Notes: generated from the letters alone by a model not told the origin. A stretch of DNA of 33,713 nucleotides from JBDKUD01 sp039679805 (GCA_039679805.1 JBDKUD010000265.1:1-33713), one strand, 5' to 3'; counted from the stretch's first letter, positions 23,382-32,544 are shown. Made by a program: numbers and translations.

Positions 23382-25053
23382 ATATCTCATCCCTTTTTAC
23401 CAAATCTCTTAACACTATCTTAATTTCTCCTTCCTCTAAACGGGAGTTGACATATTTTAGCCAGTGTTCATCATCCTTACGGGGATAATCAGTATTTTCC
23501 TGAAAACAGCGCCACCTGGTTTCCCTGCGGGCCTGTAGATGCTTAATCAAGCTTTCGCATATATTAAGACGGTCAATTAATTCATAAATATGCATGAGCT
23601 CATGGGTATCACCGGCTCTTAAGTTCTCGCTGATAGTCAGCAATTCGTTAATATACTTTTCCGCCAATCCCAGCTTATAAGAGTTAAATGCATAACCAGA
23701 GGAAATTCCGCCGGCGTACTCATCCATAACCTTTTGCATGGCTTCTTCGATTTCTTCTGTTTTGTAGAGGCTAGGAGCGGCATTTAGAAACCGATTTACT
23801 TCCTGAAGCTTCTGTTTAATTACCAACTCATCAATGTCGGTACAGTCCCAATCTTTAATATATTTCAGTGCTGACAGGGCAGCTATTTCACCCTCTGCCA
23901 GGCACCCGGTTACATATTTCTGAGGACTGCCTCCGGCTACATCTCCAGCCGCATATAACCCTGCTATTGTTGTGGCTCGATTAGTATCCACCCAATATCC
24001 GCTGGCCGTATGACCTCCTACTATATAAGGTTCAGTACCCTCGATTTCGACATTTTCCAGGGCAGGTCCGCGGCCATTTTCCATCCATTTCAAGGTTTGT
24101 GCCGGAGCCATGTTCAGATAGGCCTTAAATAATTCATCTTCCTGCTTTTCATTGATACCGACTGTCTTAAGAAAGCAGGGGCCACTGCCATTCAGGTTTT
24201 CGGCCACGGTTGAAAATACCCGTATATGGGTTTTAGGCATACCATATTTTCTGTCGTAATCTTCACCCCGGCTATTTACCTGTGCTGCACCTACTCCTTG
24301 AGCAATTGTCCCGGTAGGAGCAATGGTGTCTTTACACCTTAGTGCGATAAACCGCATTTCAAATGTAGTCATCTCTGCACCAGCTCTGATACCCATGGCG
24401 TAACCAGCCCCGGTATTGAATGGGCAGTACCACATTTTATGCCTGGAGAACCCCGGATTATTGGGTTTATATAGGCCCGCAGCTCCCCCGGCAGCACAAA
24501 TAACCGCCTTGGACTTAATTACATAAAATATATTTTCGTCAATCGAGAAACCGTAGGCACCGGCAATTTTCCCATTTTTATGGATATAGTCAATAATATT
24601 TACCCGGTTGAGAATCGTAATATTAGGCTTATCCTCAACTGCCCGGGCCAGTAACGGCTTAATATTTTCACCGTTAATTTTTATATTTCTATTTCCTCGA
24701 GTTGCATACTCGCCATTTTCGTCCTTTTGAATAACTAAACCCAAGCTCTCCATTTTGTGAGTTACTTTGTTTAATCTTTTCGCCAGGCTGTAAACCAGAT
24801 CTTCCCGCACCAAATTCTCGGAGTCGTTTATAACATAATCTAAGTAGTCTTCAGGTGTTTGCCCCTTTACAATATAAGCGTTCAAAGCATTAACTCCGGC
24901 AGCCAGGCAGCCGCTTCGCTTAATATTAGCCTTTTCAGCAATGATGACCTTAGCACCTGAATTTTCCGCTATGGTAATAGCAGCAAAACAACCGGCCGTA
25001 CCGCCTCCAATTATGAGAATATCTGTTTCGAGAATTTTAAGATTTAAATCCAA
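23359..25053 (-). CDS. aprA: APS reductase alpha subunit, assimilatory clostridial AprA
   Basis: A 564-residue FAD enzyme that reduces APS to sulfite and AMP. IIGGGTAGCFAA (14-25) is the FAD loop. Substrate-site blocks typical of AprA are visible: HKMWYCPFNTG with Trp, EMRFIALRC with Arg, and GGHTASGYWVDTNRATTIAGLYAAGDVAGG with His. It is shorter than dissimilatory AprA (about 620-660). Similar aprAB genes occur with cysDN in sulfate-assimilating Clostridia such as C. acetobutylicum. The start is TTG with AGGTAG upstream; 104 non-coding bases separate it from cysA. Confidence 0.88.
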   Translation of the reverse strand: MDLNLKILETDILIIGGGTAGCFAAITIAENSGAKVIIAEKANIKRSGCLAAGVNALNAYIVKGQTPEDYLDYVINDSENLVREDLVYSLAKRLNKVTHKMESLGLVIQKDENGEYATRGNRNIKINGENIKPLLARAVEDKPNITILNRVNIIDYIHKNGKIAGAYGFSIDENIFYVIKSKAVICAAGGAAGLYKPNNPGFSRHKMWYCPFNTGAGYAMGIRAGAEMTTFEMRFIALRCKDTIAPTGTIAQGVGAAQVNSRGEDYDRKYGMPKTHIRVFSTVAENLNGSGPCFLKTVGINEKQEDELFKAYLNMAPAQTLKWMENGRGPALENVEIEGTEPYIVGGHTASGYWVDTNRATTIAGLYAAGDVAGGSPQKYVTGCLAEGEIAALSALKYIKDWDCTDIDELVIKQKLQEVNRFLNAAPSLYKTEEIEEAMQKVMDEYAGGISSGYAFNSYKLGLAEKYINELLTISENLRAGDTHELMHIYELIDRLNICESLIKHLQARRETRWRCFQENTDYPRKDDEHWLKYVNSRLEEGEIKIVLRDLVKRDEIYEHQDLS

Positions 25054-25157
25054 AACACTCTACCTACTTTCAACCAAGTTTTCACTTCCGTAATTCAGCC
25101 ATATTTTACTTTTATCATGGTATTACTAGGGTATTGCTATAAAAAAATGATGTAATC

Positions 25158-26234
25158 TTAAATTGTATAGTCTTCAGGTATAAAGACCTTAAAATTTCTG
25201 GGTCTTACATAAACCTTTTGCTTATCCTTCAGTTTAAGTTCCTGGTGCACCTCGCGGCTGATTTCAACCTCAATATAATCTCCATTGTCCAGTCTCTTCA
25301 ATTCAAGGCATACCGTCGGACCGACAGCCCTAATAAAAAATACCTCGGCTTCAATAAATTTGGATCCATCTGGTTTAAGCTTAATCTCAATATCGTGCGG
25401 GCGTATATAACTTACTACATCCTTATTCTTGGCACCCATATGCTCCTCCGGTGCATCAACTTTTATTGAACCCAGTTCGATCTTGCCGTCATGTATTCTG
25501 CCATGAAAAAGATTAACATTGCCTAAAAAGTTATAAACAAACGGGTTGGCCGGATTATCATATACCTCCTCTGGTGTACCCATCTGTTCAATAGTACCTT
25601 CATGCAAAATTATAATCCTGTCCGCCACATCAAGCGCTTCCCCCTGATCATGGGTAACGAAAACACTGGTTATAGGGTATTCATCATGTAACTTCCTGAG
25701 CCATCTGCGTAATTCTTTCCTGACCTTGGCATCCAAAGCTCCAAATGGTTCGTCAAGTAATAAGACCTTGGGTTCTACCGCTAAAGCCCTGGCTAAAGCT
25801 ATTCTTTGGCGTTGGCCGCCGGAGAGCTGAGCAGGATAGCGCTTGGCCAATCCCTCCATCTTAACCAAAGATAGGAGTTCATGCACCTTCTGGTTAATTA
25901 CTTCTTTACCGGGCCTTAGCTTGGAAGGTCTGACTTTTAACCCAAAAGCTATATTTTCGAAAACATTCATATGCTTAAAAAGGGCATAATGCTGGAATAC
26001 GAATCCCACCTTTCTGTCCTGGGTACTTTTGTCGGTGTTATCTTCACCATCAAAAATAATGCTTCCTGTATCTGATGTTTCAAGTCCGGCAATAATTCTT
26101 AAAAGAGTCGTCTTACCTGAACCCGAAGGTCCCAGTAGTGCAACTAGTTCACCTGTATTTATCTTTAAGCTGATATCGTTTAGTGCCTTGAATGAATCAA
26201 AGGTCTTAGTAATATTGGAAATCTCAATACTCAT
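25158..26234 (-). CDS. cysA: Sulfate/thiosulfate ABC transporter ATPase CysA
   Basis: A 358-residue ATPase powering sulfate import. Walker A GPSGSGKTT, signature LSGGQRQRIALARAL, Walker B LLLDEPFGALD and switch His in VFVTHDQGEA are all present. The C-terminal TOBE-like domain (about residues 240-358) is typical of CysA. GGTGGAGG precedes the ATG. It follows cysW by 19 bases, in the order binding protein, two permeases, ATPase. Confidence 0.95.
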   Translation of the reverse strand: MSIEISNITKTFDSFKALNDISLKINTGELVALLGPSGSGKTTLLRIIAGLETSDTGSIIFDGEDNTDKSTQDRKVGFVFQHYALFKHMNVFENIAFGLKVRPSKLRPGKEVINQKVHELLSLVKMEGLAKRYPAQLSGGQRQRIALARALAVEPKVLLLDEPFGALDAKVRKELRRWLRKLHDEYPITSVFVTHDQGEALDVADRIIILHEGTIEQMGTPEEVYDNPANPFVYNFLGNVNLFHGRIHDGKIELGSIKVDAPEEHMGAKNKDVVSYIRPHDIEIKLKPDGSKFIEAEVFFIRAVGPTVCLELKRLDNGDYIEVEISREVHQELKLKDKQKVYVRPRNFKVFIPEDYTI

Positions 26235-26253
26235 AGCCTATCCTCCACCTTAA

Positions 26254-27138
26254 TTACATAACCGACATTTTATCTTGCTGCTTAATTTTCCAATCCACAA
26301 TGTTCTTAATAATTAGATTTAAAATTGCAATTATGGTTAAAAGTGATGCTACTGCGAAAGCCGCAGTAAATTTATATTCGTTGTACAATATTTCTACATG
26401 GAGAGGTATCGTATTGGTTAGGCCCCTTATGTGTCCGGACACAACCGAAACTGCGCCGAACTCTCCGGCAGCTCTCGCCGTAGTAAGCATACCCCCATAT
26501 AAAAGTGCCCATTTCACATTGGGCAGAGTTATAAGCAGGAAAGTTTTCCACCCGCTTGCTCCCAGCGTAAGTGCTGCTTCCTCTTCTGCAGTTCCCTGAG
26601 CCTCCATTAAAGGTATCAGTTCTCTTGCCACAAAAGGAAGGGTTACAAATAACGTTGCCAATATAATACCGGGCGGTGCAAAAATTATCTGTATATTCCA
26701 GGCGTTTAATTGCGATGCTAAAAGACCATGGGTCGTACTAAAAAGCAAAACAAATATAAGTCCTGCTACAACCGGTGAAATTGAAAATGGCAAATCAATA
26801 AAAGTTATTAATAAATTTTTACCCTTAAATCTGAATTTTGCCACCGCCCAGGCAATGGTCAGACCAAATAAAGTATTTATCGGAACAGCGATCCCTATAG
26901 TAAGGAGAGTGAGCTGTATGGCTTTCAGAGCCATAGGATCACTAATGGATGCAAAATATAACTTTACCCCTTGATCAAAAGCTTTTACAAACACTGAAAT
27001 CAGCGGAACCAAAAGTATTACGGTAAAAAATATTAAGGCAGCACTAATAAGAATAATGTGCACAGCTTTTGCGCCGCTCCTTGCAGGGCTGTGTTTTATT
27101 GTTTCCTTTTTTATTTGGCAGGAAAAATTTTCAGTCAT
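26254..27138 (-). CDS. cysW: Sulfate ABC transporter permease CysW
   Basis: A 294-residue inner-membrane permease with six hydrophobic segments. The EAA loop that contacts the ATPase reads EEEAALTLGASGWKTFLLITLPNVK. ARAAGEFGAVSVVSGHIRGLTNTIPLHVE is typical of the CysW class. The hydrophilic N-terminus of about 25 residues precedes the first helix. It lies ten bases after cysT. Confidence 0.93.
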   Translation of the reverse strand: MTENFSCQIKKETIKHSPARSGAKAVHIILISAALIFFTVILLVPLISVFVKAFDQGVKLYFASISDPMALKAIQLTLLTIGIAVPINTLFGLTIAWAVAKFRFKGKNLLITFIDLPFSISPVVAGLIFVLLFSTTHGLLASQLNAWNIQIIFAPPGIILATLFVTLPFVARELIPLMEAQGTAEEEAALTLGASGWKTFLLITLPNVKWALLYGGMLTTARAAGEFGAVSVVSGHIRGLTNTIPLHVEILYNEYKFTAAFAVASLLTIIAILNLIIKNIVDWKIKQQDKMSVM

Positions 27139-27148
27139 TTTATCACCC

Positions 27149-28000
27149 CTAAACTGCCTTTTCTCTGTTGCTCACCCACCACTGGGTAATATTAATAAAT
27201 AACAGCATGATAAACGAAATAATCAGCATTATCGCTGCAATGGCGGTAGCACCTGCGTAATCATATTGTTCAAGCTTGGTTCTAATTAACAAAGGTGTTA
27301 TTTCGGTTTGCATGGGCATATTTCCAGAAATAAAAACAACCGATCCATATTCACCCAAAGCCCTGGCAAAAGCCAGAGCAAAACCGGTTATAATTGCTGG
27401 GAGTAGCGCAGGTATAATAATTTTGCAAAAGGTCTGAAACCTGGTTGCCCCAAGGCATGCAGCGGCTTCTTCAGCCTCGTGGTCAAAGCTTTGTAAAACC
27501 GGTTGGACCGTTCTTACTACAAATGGAAAGCTTATAAAAATCAAAGCTAATGTTATTCCCAAAGGAGTATATGATATCTTTATTCCCAGTGGGGTAAACA
27601 GCTTTCCTATCCACCCGGTTTGCGCATACAGAGTGGTGAGTGTAATACCTGCAACAGCAGTAGGTAAGGCAAAGGGTAAATCAATTAAGCCATCTATAAT
27701 TCTTCGCCCCGGGAATGAATATCTTTCCAGAACCCATGCCATAAGAAGTCCAAAAATTGAATTCACAACAGCCGCCAGTAAAGAGGTACTAAAAGATACT
27801 CTTAAGGAAGCCAGTACTCTTGGGGAAGAAACTATTTCCCAAAATGCTTTCCACCCCATGTTTGAGCTGTTAATAAAAACCATGGAAACAGGAATTAAAA
27901 CCAGCAAGCTAAGGTATATCAAGGAAAAACCCATCGTGATACCAAATCCCGGTATGACGCTAGGCTGTTTTAACCTAAGCGGTTTAATTATAGAGTTCAT
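27149..28000 (-). CDS. cysT: Sulfate ABC transporter permease CysT
   Basis: A 283-residue permease with six hydrophobic segments and the EAA loop EAEEAAACLGATRFQTF. LPTAVAGITLTTLYAQTGWIG and ARALGEYGSVVFISGNMPMQTEI mark it as CysT/CysU. GAGGTGG precedes the ATG at 28000. An attenuator-like hairpin separates it from the binding-protein gene, so it may be expressed at a lower level than that gene. Confidence 0.94.
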   Translation of the reverse strand: MNSIIKPLRLKQPSVIPGFGITMGFSLIYLSLLVLIPVSMVFINSSNMGWKAFWEIVSSPRVLASLRVSFSTSLLAAVVNSIFGLLMAWVLERYSFPGRRIIDGLIDLPFALPTAVAGITLTTLYAQTGWIGKLFTPLGIKISYTPLGITLALIFISFPFVVRTVQPVLQSFDHEAEEAAACLGATRFQTFCKIIIPALLPAIITGFALAFARALGEYGSVVFISGNMPMQTEITPLLIRTKLEQYDYAGATAIAAIMLIISFIMLLFINITQWWVSNREKAV

Positions 28001-28011
28001 AAATCCACCTC

Positions 28012-28069
28012 AAAAAAAAATAGTGGAACGGTTCCCAGTCTATATCGGTAAACACGTTAGAACCGTCCC
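28012..28069 (-). terminator. Intra-operon attenuator/partial terminator between sbp and cysT
   Basis: On the - strand GGGACGGTTC (28069-28060) pairs with GAACCGTTCC (28034-28025), with one mismatch, and nine T follow at 28020-28012. The loop is about 25 bases and contains no gene. Placement just after the abundant binding protein fits graded expression. Confidence 0.7.
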
Positions 28070-28088
28070 GCTTTATTACTTATTCATC

Positions 28089-29156
28089 TTATTTCTTGGT
28101 GTAAATTTGGTCGAATATACCGCCATCAGCAAAGTGTTCCTGTTGGGCCTTATTCCAGCCGCCAAAAACATCGTCTATAGTAAAGAGATTAACCTTAGGA
28201 AACTGTGAAGCATATTTTTTGGCTACCTTCTCATTCCGGGGTCTATAAAAGTTCTTGGCAGCTATTTCCTGACCTTTTTCACTATACAGATATTGCAGAT
28301 AAGCTTCAGCAACTTTTCGGGTTCCCTTTTTGTCTACAACCGAATCAACAACGGCCACAGGGGGTTCAGCTAATATACTTATTGAAGGAACCACAATTTC
28401 GTATTTATCCGTATTTTTCGAGTCCTTGGTGGAGAGTAACGCTTCATTTTCCCACGCGATAAGTACATCGCCAATGCCTCTCTCAGTAAAGGTTACCGTT
28501 GAATCGCGAGCTCCTGAATCAAGTACCGGTACATTTTTATATAAGGCTTTAACAAATTCCCGGGCTTTAGCTGCATCGTTTCCATTGTTTTTAAGCGCAT
28601 AGCCCCAGGCGGCAAGGTAATTCCAGCGAGCGCCGCCGGAAGTTTTAGGATTAGGGGTAATTACTGATACTCCAGGCTTCATTAAGTCGTTCCAGTCCTT
28701 TATGTTTTTGGGGTTCCCCTTTCTCACCAGGAAAACGATTGTCGATGTATAAGGGGTGGAATTGTTGGCTAAACGTTTCTGCCAATCTTTATTTATAATT
28801 TCTTGATTCTTATTGATAGAATCAATATCATATGCCAAAGCAAGGGTTACAACATCTGCCTGCAAACCATCCAATACCGCTCTGGCCTGTTTACCTGATC
28901 CACCGTGTGACTGTTCAATTGTAACATCCTGCCCGGTTTTTTCTTTCCAATATGCTGCAAAGGCAGTATTGTATTCCTGGTAAAGTTCACGGGTGGGATC
29001 ATAGGAAACATTAAGAAGGCTAACCGGTTTAGTATCTTTTGATTTATTTGACTGTTGGGTAGTTTTACCGCAGCCTGCAACTGAAAACAGGATCGAAATT
29101 ACCAGCAGCCCTATTAAGCTTTTTAATACCAATCTTCTTCTCTTAAATCTTTCCAA
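28089..29156 (-). CDS. sbp: Sulfate-binding lipoprotein of the ABC transporter
   Basis: A 355-residue extracytoplasmic binding protein. A basic N-terminus (ERFKRRR), hydrophobic stretch and lipobox SVAGC mark it as a lipoprotein. LLNVSYDPTRELYQEYNTAF, SHGGSGKQARAVLDGLQADVVTLAL and PKTSGGARWNYLAAWGYA are the sulfate-contacting blocks of the Sbp/CysP family. I chose the TTG at 29156 with GAGGAG eight bases upstream; a GTG at 29213 in the same frame lacks a site and spoils the signal peptide. It is the first gene of the long sulfur operon. Confidence 0.93.
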   Translation of the reverse strand: MERFKRRRLVLKSLIGLLVISILFSVAGCGKTTQQSNKSKDTKPVSLLNVSYDPTRELYQEYNTAFAAYWKEKTGQDVTIEQSHGGSGKQARAVLDGLQADVVTLALAYDIDSINKNQEIINKDWQKRLANNSTPYTSTIVFLVRKGNPKNIKDWNDLMKPGVSVITPNPKTSGGARWNYLAAWGYALKNNGNDAAKAREFVKALYKNVPVLDSGARDSTVTFTERGIGDVLIAWENEALLSTKDSKNTDKYEIVVPSISILAEPPVAVVDSVVDKKGTRKVAEAYLQYLYSEKGQEIAAKNFYRPRNEKVAKKYASQFPKVNLFTIDDVFGGWNKAQQEHFADGGIFDQIYTKK

Positions 29157-29278
29157 ATTAAACTCTCCTCTAAATTTTTTTCCAGGGGGTTTAATTAAAT
29201 ATGTTTTCAACACATTTTTATTGACTATGAACTATAATTATAATTACGGGCGGTTTACTTGGTTTTGGCTTATTTTTT

Positions 29279-29306
29279 AACCCTCCATTAATATGGAGGG
29301 TTTTTT
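29279..29306 (+). terminator. Plus-strand intrinsic terminator between two minus-strand genes
   Basis: AACCCTCCAT pairs with ATGGAGGGTT around TAAT and is followed by four more T on the + strand. On the - strand the hairpin is followed by A, so it does not fit metQ. No + strand gene was found just upstream. Confidence 0.65.
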
Positions 29307-29360
29307 GATAACTTGTTATTTAATTTTTAGTAAGATCACCAACAGTAATCGGGTAATCTC

Positions 29361-30188
29361 TTAAAAAGCAGGCACACAGGAACCCTGATATTTACTTTCC
29401 AAGAATTTCTTTACTTCAGCAGATTGAAGAGCTTTGCCCAGCTTTTTAATAGCCGCATTATTCTTGTCTTCAGGTCTTACCACCAGTACGTTGGCAAATG
29501 GCGAATCCTTGGGTTCCATAAATATGGAATCTTTAACCGGATTAAGTTTAGCTTCTATAGCGTAGTTACTGTTAATAACGCAGATATCAGCATCATCCAA
29601 AGTCCGGGGAAGCATGGCAGCATCCATCATGGTGATTTTTAGGTTTTTAGGATTTTCTGCAATATCATTTATTGTAGCAGTTACCCCAACACCGTTTTTA
29701 AGTGTTATTAATTTGGCTTTTTCCAAAACCATCAAAGCTCGGCCGCTGTTACTAGCATCATTGGGAATACCAACCGTAGCCCCGTCTGTAAGCTCGCTGA
29801 GATCCTTTATCTTTTTGGAATATACCCCCATTGGTTCATTATGAACCTTCACTACCCACTGAAGATTGGCATTATTATTCTTGTTATAATCCTCCAGGTA
29901 GGGTATGTGCTGGAAGAAGTTAGCATCTATTTGTTTATCCTTAAGTGCCGGATTCAATTGCGCATAATCCGTAAATACCTTTATTTCCAGATCAATGTTT
30001 TCTTTGGCCAGAATTGGTTTAACAACTTCGAGAATTTCCGCATGTGGTTTAGCAGTTGCACCGACAACTAGTTTTACCTTTTCGGGTTGTGGAGAATTCT
30101 TTTCTGTGTTGGCAGATTTAGTCCCGCATCCGGCTAATAAACCAATAAACAAAACGAAGCAAATCGCAGGTATCAGTATTTTTTTCAA
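29361..30188 (-). CDS. metQ: MetQ/NlpA-family methionine-binding lipoprotein
   Basis: A 275-residue lipoprotein with lipobox LLAGC at about residues 17-21. VVGATAKPHAEILE, YAQLNPALKDKQIDANFFQHIPYLEDYN and VGIPNDASNSGRALMVLE are strongly conserved MetQ blocks. It would bind methionine (or another amino acid of this family) for an importer, but metN and metI are not in the window. It lies 22 bases after cysK and is probably co-transcribed with it. Confidence 0.92.
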   Translation of the reverse strand: MKKILIPAICFVLFIGLLAGCGTKSANTEKNSPQPEKVKLVVGATAKPHAEILEVVKPILAKENIDLEIKVFTDYAQLNPALKDKQIDANFFQHIPYLEDYNKNNNANLQWVVKVHNEPMGVYSKKIKDLSELTDGATVGIPNDASNSGRALMVLEKAKLITLKNGVGVTATINDIAENPKNLKITMMDAAMLPRTLDDADICVINSNYAIEAKLNPVKDSIFMEPKDSPFANVLVVRPEDKNNAAIKKLGKALQSAEVKKFLESKYQGSCVPAF

Positions 30189-30210
30189 TTAAATTGCCCT
30201 CCCCTTAAAA

Positions 30211-31146
30211 CTAGTCTTCCTGGAAAAGAACCGTAGACAGGTATCTTTCACCAGTATCAGGCAATAGAGCTACAATCTTCTTACCTTTATTCTCCGGTCT
30301 TAAGGCCAATTGAGTAGCAGCCCAGACAGCAGCTCCGGAGGAAATACCAACCAAGAGGCCTTCGTGTTTAGCAAGTGTGCGGGAAGTGGCAAAGGCATCA
30401 TCGTTCTGTACTTTGATAATTTCATCAATTATATTAGCGTCGAATACGTCGGGAACAAAACCTGCACCTATACCCTGTATCTTATGAGGACCGGGCTTGC
30501 CGCCGGATAAAACCGGTGAATCAAATGGTTCCACCGCTGCAATTTTTATATCCGGATTTTTTTCCTTCAATCCTTGAGCTACACCTGTAACTGTTCCCCC
30601 GGTACCTACACCGGCAACAAATATATCCACAGTACCTTCAGTATCTCTCCAAATTTCCTCAGCGGTCGTTATTTTATGAATGGCAGGGTTAGCCGGATTC
30701 TTGAATTGCTGAGGAATAAAGGAATTGGGAGTGGCATCGGACAGTTCCTGGGCTTTATTCACTGCACCTTTCATACCTTCCGCACCCGGGGTTAAAACCA
30801 ATTCAGCTCCTAGTGCCTTTAATAATTTTCTTCTCTCTACACTCATTGAATCGGGCATGGTCAATATAAGCCGATAGCCGCGGGCAGCGGCCACGAAAGC
30901 CAGTGCTACACCGGTATTACCACTGGTAGGTTCTATCAAAACGGTATCACGGTTAATCAATCCTTTGTCTTCGGCATCTTTAATCATGGCATAACCAATA
31001 CGGTCTTTTACGCTTCCAGCGGGGTTAAAATACTCTAATTTGGCAATAACGGTTGCCGGCAGGTTATTAGCCTGGTTATAATTGGATAGTTCCAAAAGTG
31101 GGGTGTTCCCGATTAAATCAGTTAAACTTTTTGCTATTTTAGACAT
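30211..31146 (-). CDS. cysK: Cysteine synthase (O-acetylserine sulfhydrylase A)
   Basis: A 311-residue PLP enzyme making cysteine from O-acetylserine and sulfide. Lys47 in NPAGSVKDRIG binds PLP; PTSGNTG is the substrate loop, VGTGGTVTGVAQGL the phosphate loop. GIGAGFVPDVFD and GLLVGISSGAAV complete the CysK pattern. Length is normal. AAGGAGG precedes the ATG. The upstream 258-base gap holds no promoter I could call, but carries a structured short frame. Confidence 0.96.
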   Translation of the reverse strand: MSKIAKSLTDLIGNTPLLELSNYNQANNLPATVIAKLEYFNPAGSVKDRIGYAMIKDAEDKGLINRDTVLIEPTSGNTGVALAFVAAARGYRLILTMPDSMSVERRKLLKALGAELVLTPGAEGMKGAVNKAQELSDATPNSFIPQQFKNPANPAIHKITTAEEIWRDTEGTVDIFVAGVGTGGTVTGVAQGLKEKNPDIKIAAVEPFDSPVLSGGKPGPHKIQGIGAGFVPDVFDANIIDEIIKVQNDDAFATSRTLAKHEGLLVGISSGAAVWAATQLALRPENKGKKIVALLPDTGERYLSTVLFQED

Positions 31147-31163
31147 TTAAATTCCTCCTTAAA

Positions 31164-31307
31164 TTAATTAGTTAAGTTACATTGTTGTGAAAGAATTACT
31201 CTCAAGCCCACCGAAGTGGGACATATCCAGTTTGCTCTGTTTCCTGGGGGCAGATACAACTGCCTCACGGGTAATGGGGCAGAGCGATTCAACTTTTCTT
31301 TTAGCAT
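31164..31307 (-). other. Short open frame in a structured region upstream of cysK
   Basis: A 47-codon frame reads MLKEKLNRSAPLPVRQLYL..., continuing PPGNRANWICPTSVGLRV and ending QQCNLTN, 17 bases before cysK. The RNA can fold strongly: GCTCTG/CAGAGC encloses GGCAG/CTGCC, and CCCAC-TTCG-GTGGG is a UUCG hairpin. GGAGGG lies about 17 bases before the ATG, too far for a good site. It may be a leader peptide, a structured RNA or a dispersed repeat; I cannot decide. Confidence 0.3.
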
Positions 31308-31404
31308 GCTAATTTTTTCTACCCTCCTTCCAGTAGAATATATTTTCCTTTAGAGCTTATCTGATAGGTTCCTTAATCTGACGGTTATTGCTTTAGGGTT
31401 ATTG

Positions 31405-32544
31405 TTATGACATAGCCTGTTCAAGATCATTTATAATATCTTCAACTGCCTCAATACCAACTGATAGTCTTAAAAGTCGATCAGTTACGCCTATTCTATC
31501 TCTGATCTCCGCAGGGATGGATGCATGGGTTTGAACTGCCGGATATGTTATGAGACTCTCTACGCCACCCAGACTTTCTGCGAAAGCAATAATTTTAGTA
31601 CTGCTCAGTATTTTCTCAATCAGGGCTACATCTTTAACAGTAAACGAGATCATAGCTCCAAACCCCGATGATTGTTTTGTTGAGATTGCATAATCCGCAT
31701 GTTCTGGAAGTCCTACATAATGAACTTTTTCAACCAGATAGTTCCCTTTTAACCACTCTGCAATCTTAAAGGCATTACTCTGTTGCCTTTCTAGCCTTAT
31801 TCCCAGAGTTTTAATGCCTCTTAAGATTAGCCAGCTATCAAAAGGTGCCAGTACAGCACCCACAGATTTTTGAACATCCCTAATCTTGTCAGCTTGGTCA
31901 GGGTCATTTAATATAATGAATCCTGCCAGGGTGTCATTATGCCCCCCAAGGTATTTGGTGCCGCTATGTACGACTATATCGGCACCTAAATCCAGTGGCC
32001 GCTGGTAATAAGGAGAAAGAAAGGTATTATCAACAATAACAGTTATGTTGTTAGCTCTGGCAATACATACTAGAGCGCTTATATCAGTGACTTTCATCAT
32101 TGGATTGGATGGAGTCTCAATAAAAAATGCTCTGGTATTCGGTTTCATATTTCGAGTTACTTGATCAAGATCTCGGGTATCTACAAAAGTAAACTCCAGA
32201 CCATGTTTGCAGTAAATCTCCTCAAATAAACGATAAGTACCGCCATAAAGGTCATCTGAGACTATCAGGTGATCCCCTGGCAAGAATAGTTCTAAAACTG
32301 TGGAAATTGCGGCCATGCCGCTGGAAAAAGCAAATCCGGCTTTCCCGTTTTCAAGGTCGGCAATTGTTTTTTCAACTTGTTCCCGGGTAGGATTTTCCGA
32401 CCTGGAGTAATCAAATCCAGTTGATTGATTAGGACCGGGGTGCTTAAAGGTTGCACTCTGGTAAATAGGAAAACTAATTGCTCCAGTCGGTTGATCAAAA
32501 TCCTGGCTGCCATGAATCAATTTAGTTTCGAACTGTAGACACAT
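31405..32544 (-). CDS. Cys/Met-metabolism PLP enzyme (cystathionine gamma-synthase/lyase type)
   Basis: A 379-residue PLP enzyme. Lys197 in VHSGTKYLGGHND binds PLP; FDYSRSENPTR, AFSSGMAAIS and FIETPSNPMM are family blocks. Length fits cystathionine gamma-synthase, beta-lyase or gamma-lyase rather than O-acetylhomoserine sulfhydrylase (about 425). Sequence alone does not separate these. Next to cysK and the sulfur operon it probably moves sulfur between cysteine and homocysteine. It could also be the acceptor enzyme for a carrier thiocarboxylate, as MetY is in Wolinella; that is speculative. GGGAGGATGAG lies upstream of the start. Confidence 0.9.
   Translation of the reverse strand: MCLQFETKLIHGSQDFDQPTGAISFPIYQSATFKHPGPNQSTGFDYSRSENPTREQVEKTIADLENGKAGFAFSSGMAAISTVLELFLPGDHLIVSDDLYGGTYRLFEEIYCKHGLEFTFVDTRDLDQVTRNMKPNTRAFFIETPSNPMMKVTDISALVCIARANNITVIVDNTFLSPYYQRPLDLGADIVVHSGTKYLGGHNDTLAGFIILNDPDQADKIRDVQKSVGAVLAPFDSWLILRGIKTLGIRLERQQSNAFKIAEWLKGNYLVEKVHYVGLPEHADYAISTKQSSGFGAMISFTVKDVALIEKILSSTKIIAFAESLGGVESLITYPAVQTHASIPAEIRDRIGVTDRLLRLSVGIEAVEDIINDLEQAMS

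Noticed and set aside
23359..25053. Fumarate reductase or succinate dehydrogenase flavoprotein
   Set aside because: Substrate-site blocks with Trp, Arg and His match AprA, and an AprB-like ferredoxin and cysDN follow.
31147..31404. Cysteine T-box leader for cysK
   Set aside because: No T-box sequence (the GGxACCGCG-type element) or specifier stem can be found on the - strand.
31405..32544. O-acetylhomoserine sulfhydrylase (metY)
   Set aside because: The protein is about 50 residues shorter than that family and its PLP block fits the cystathionine synthase/lyase group better.
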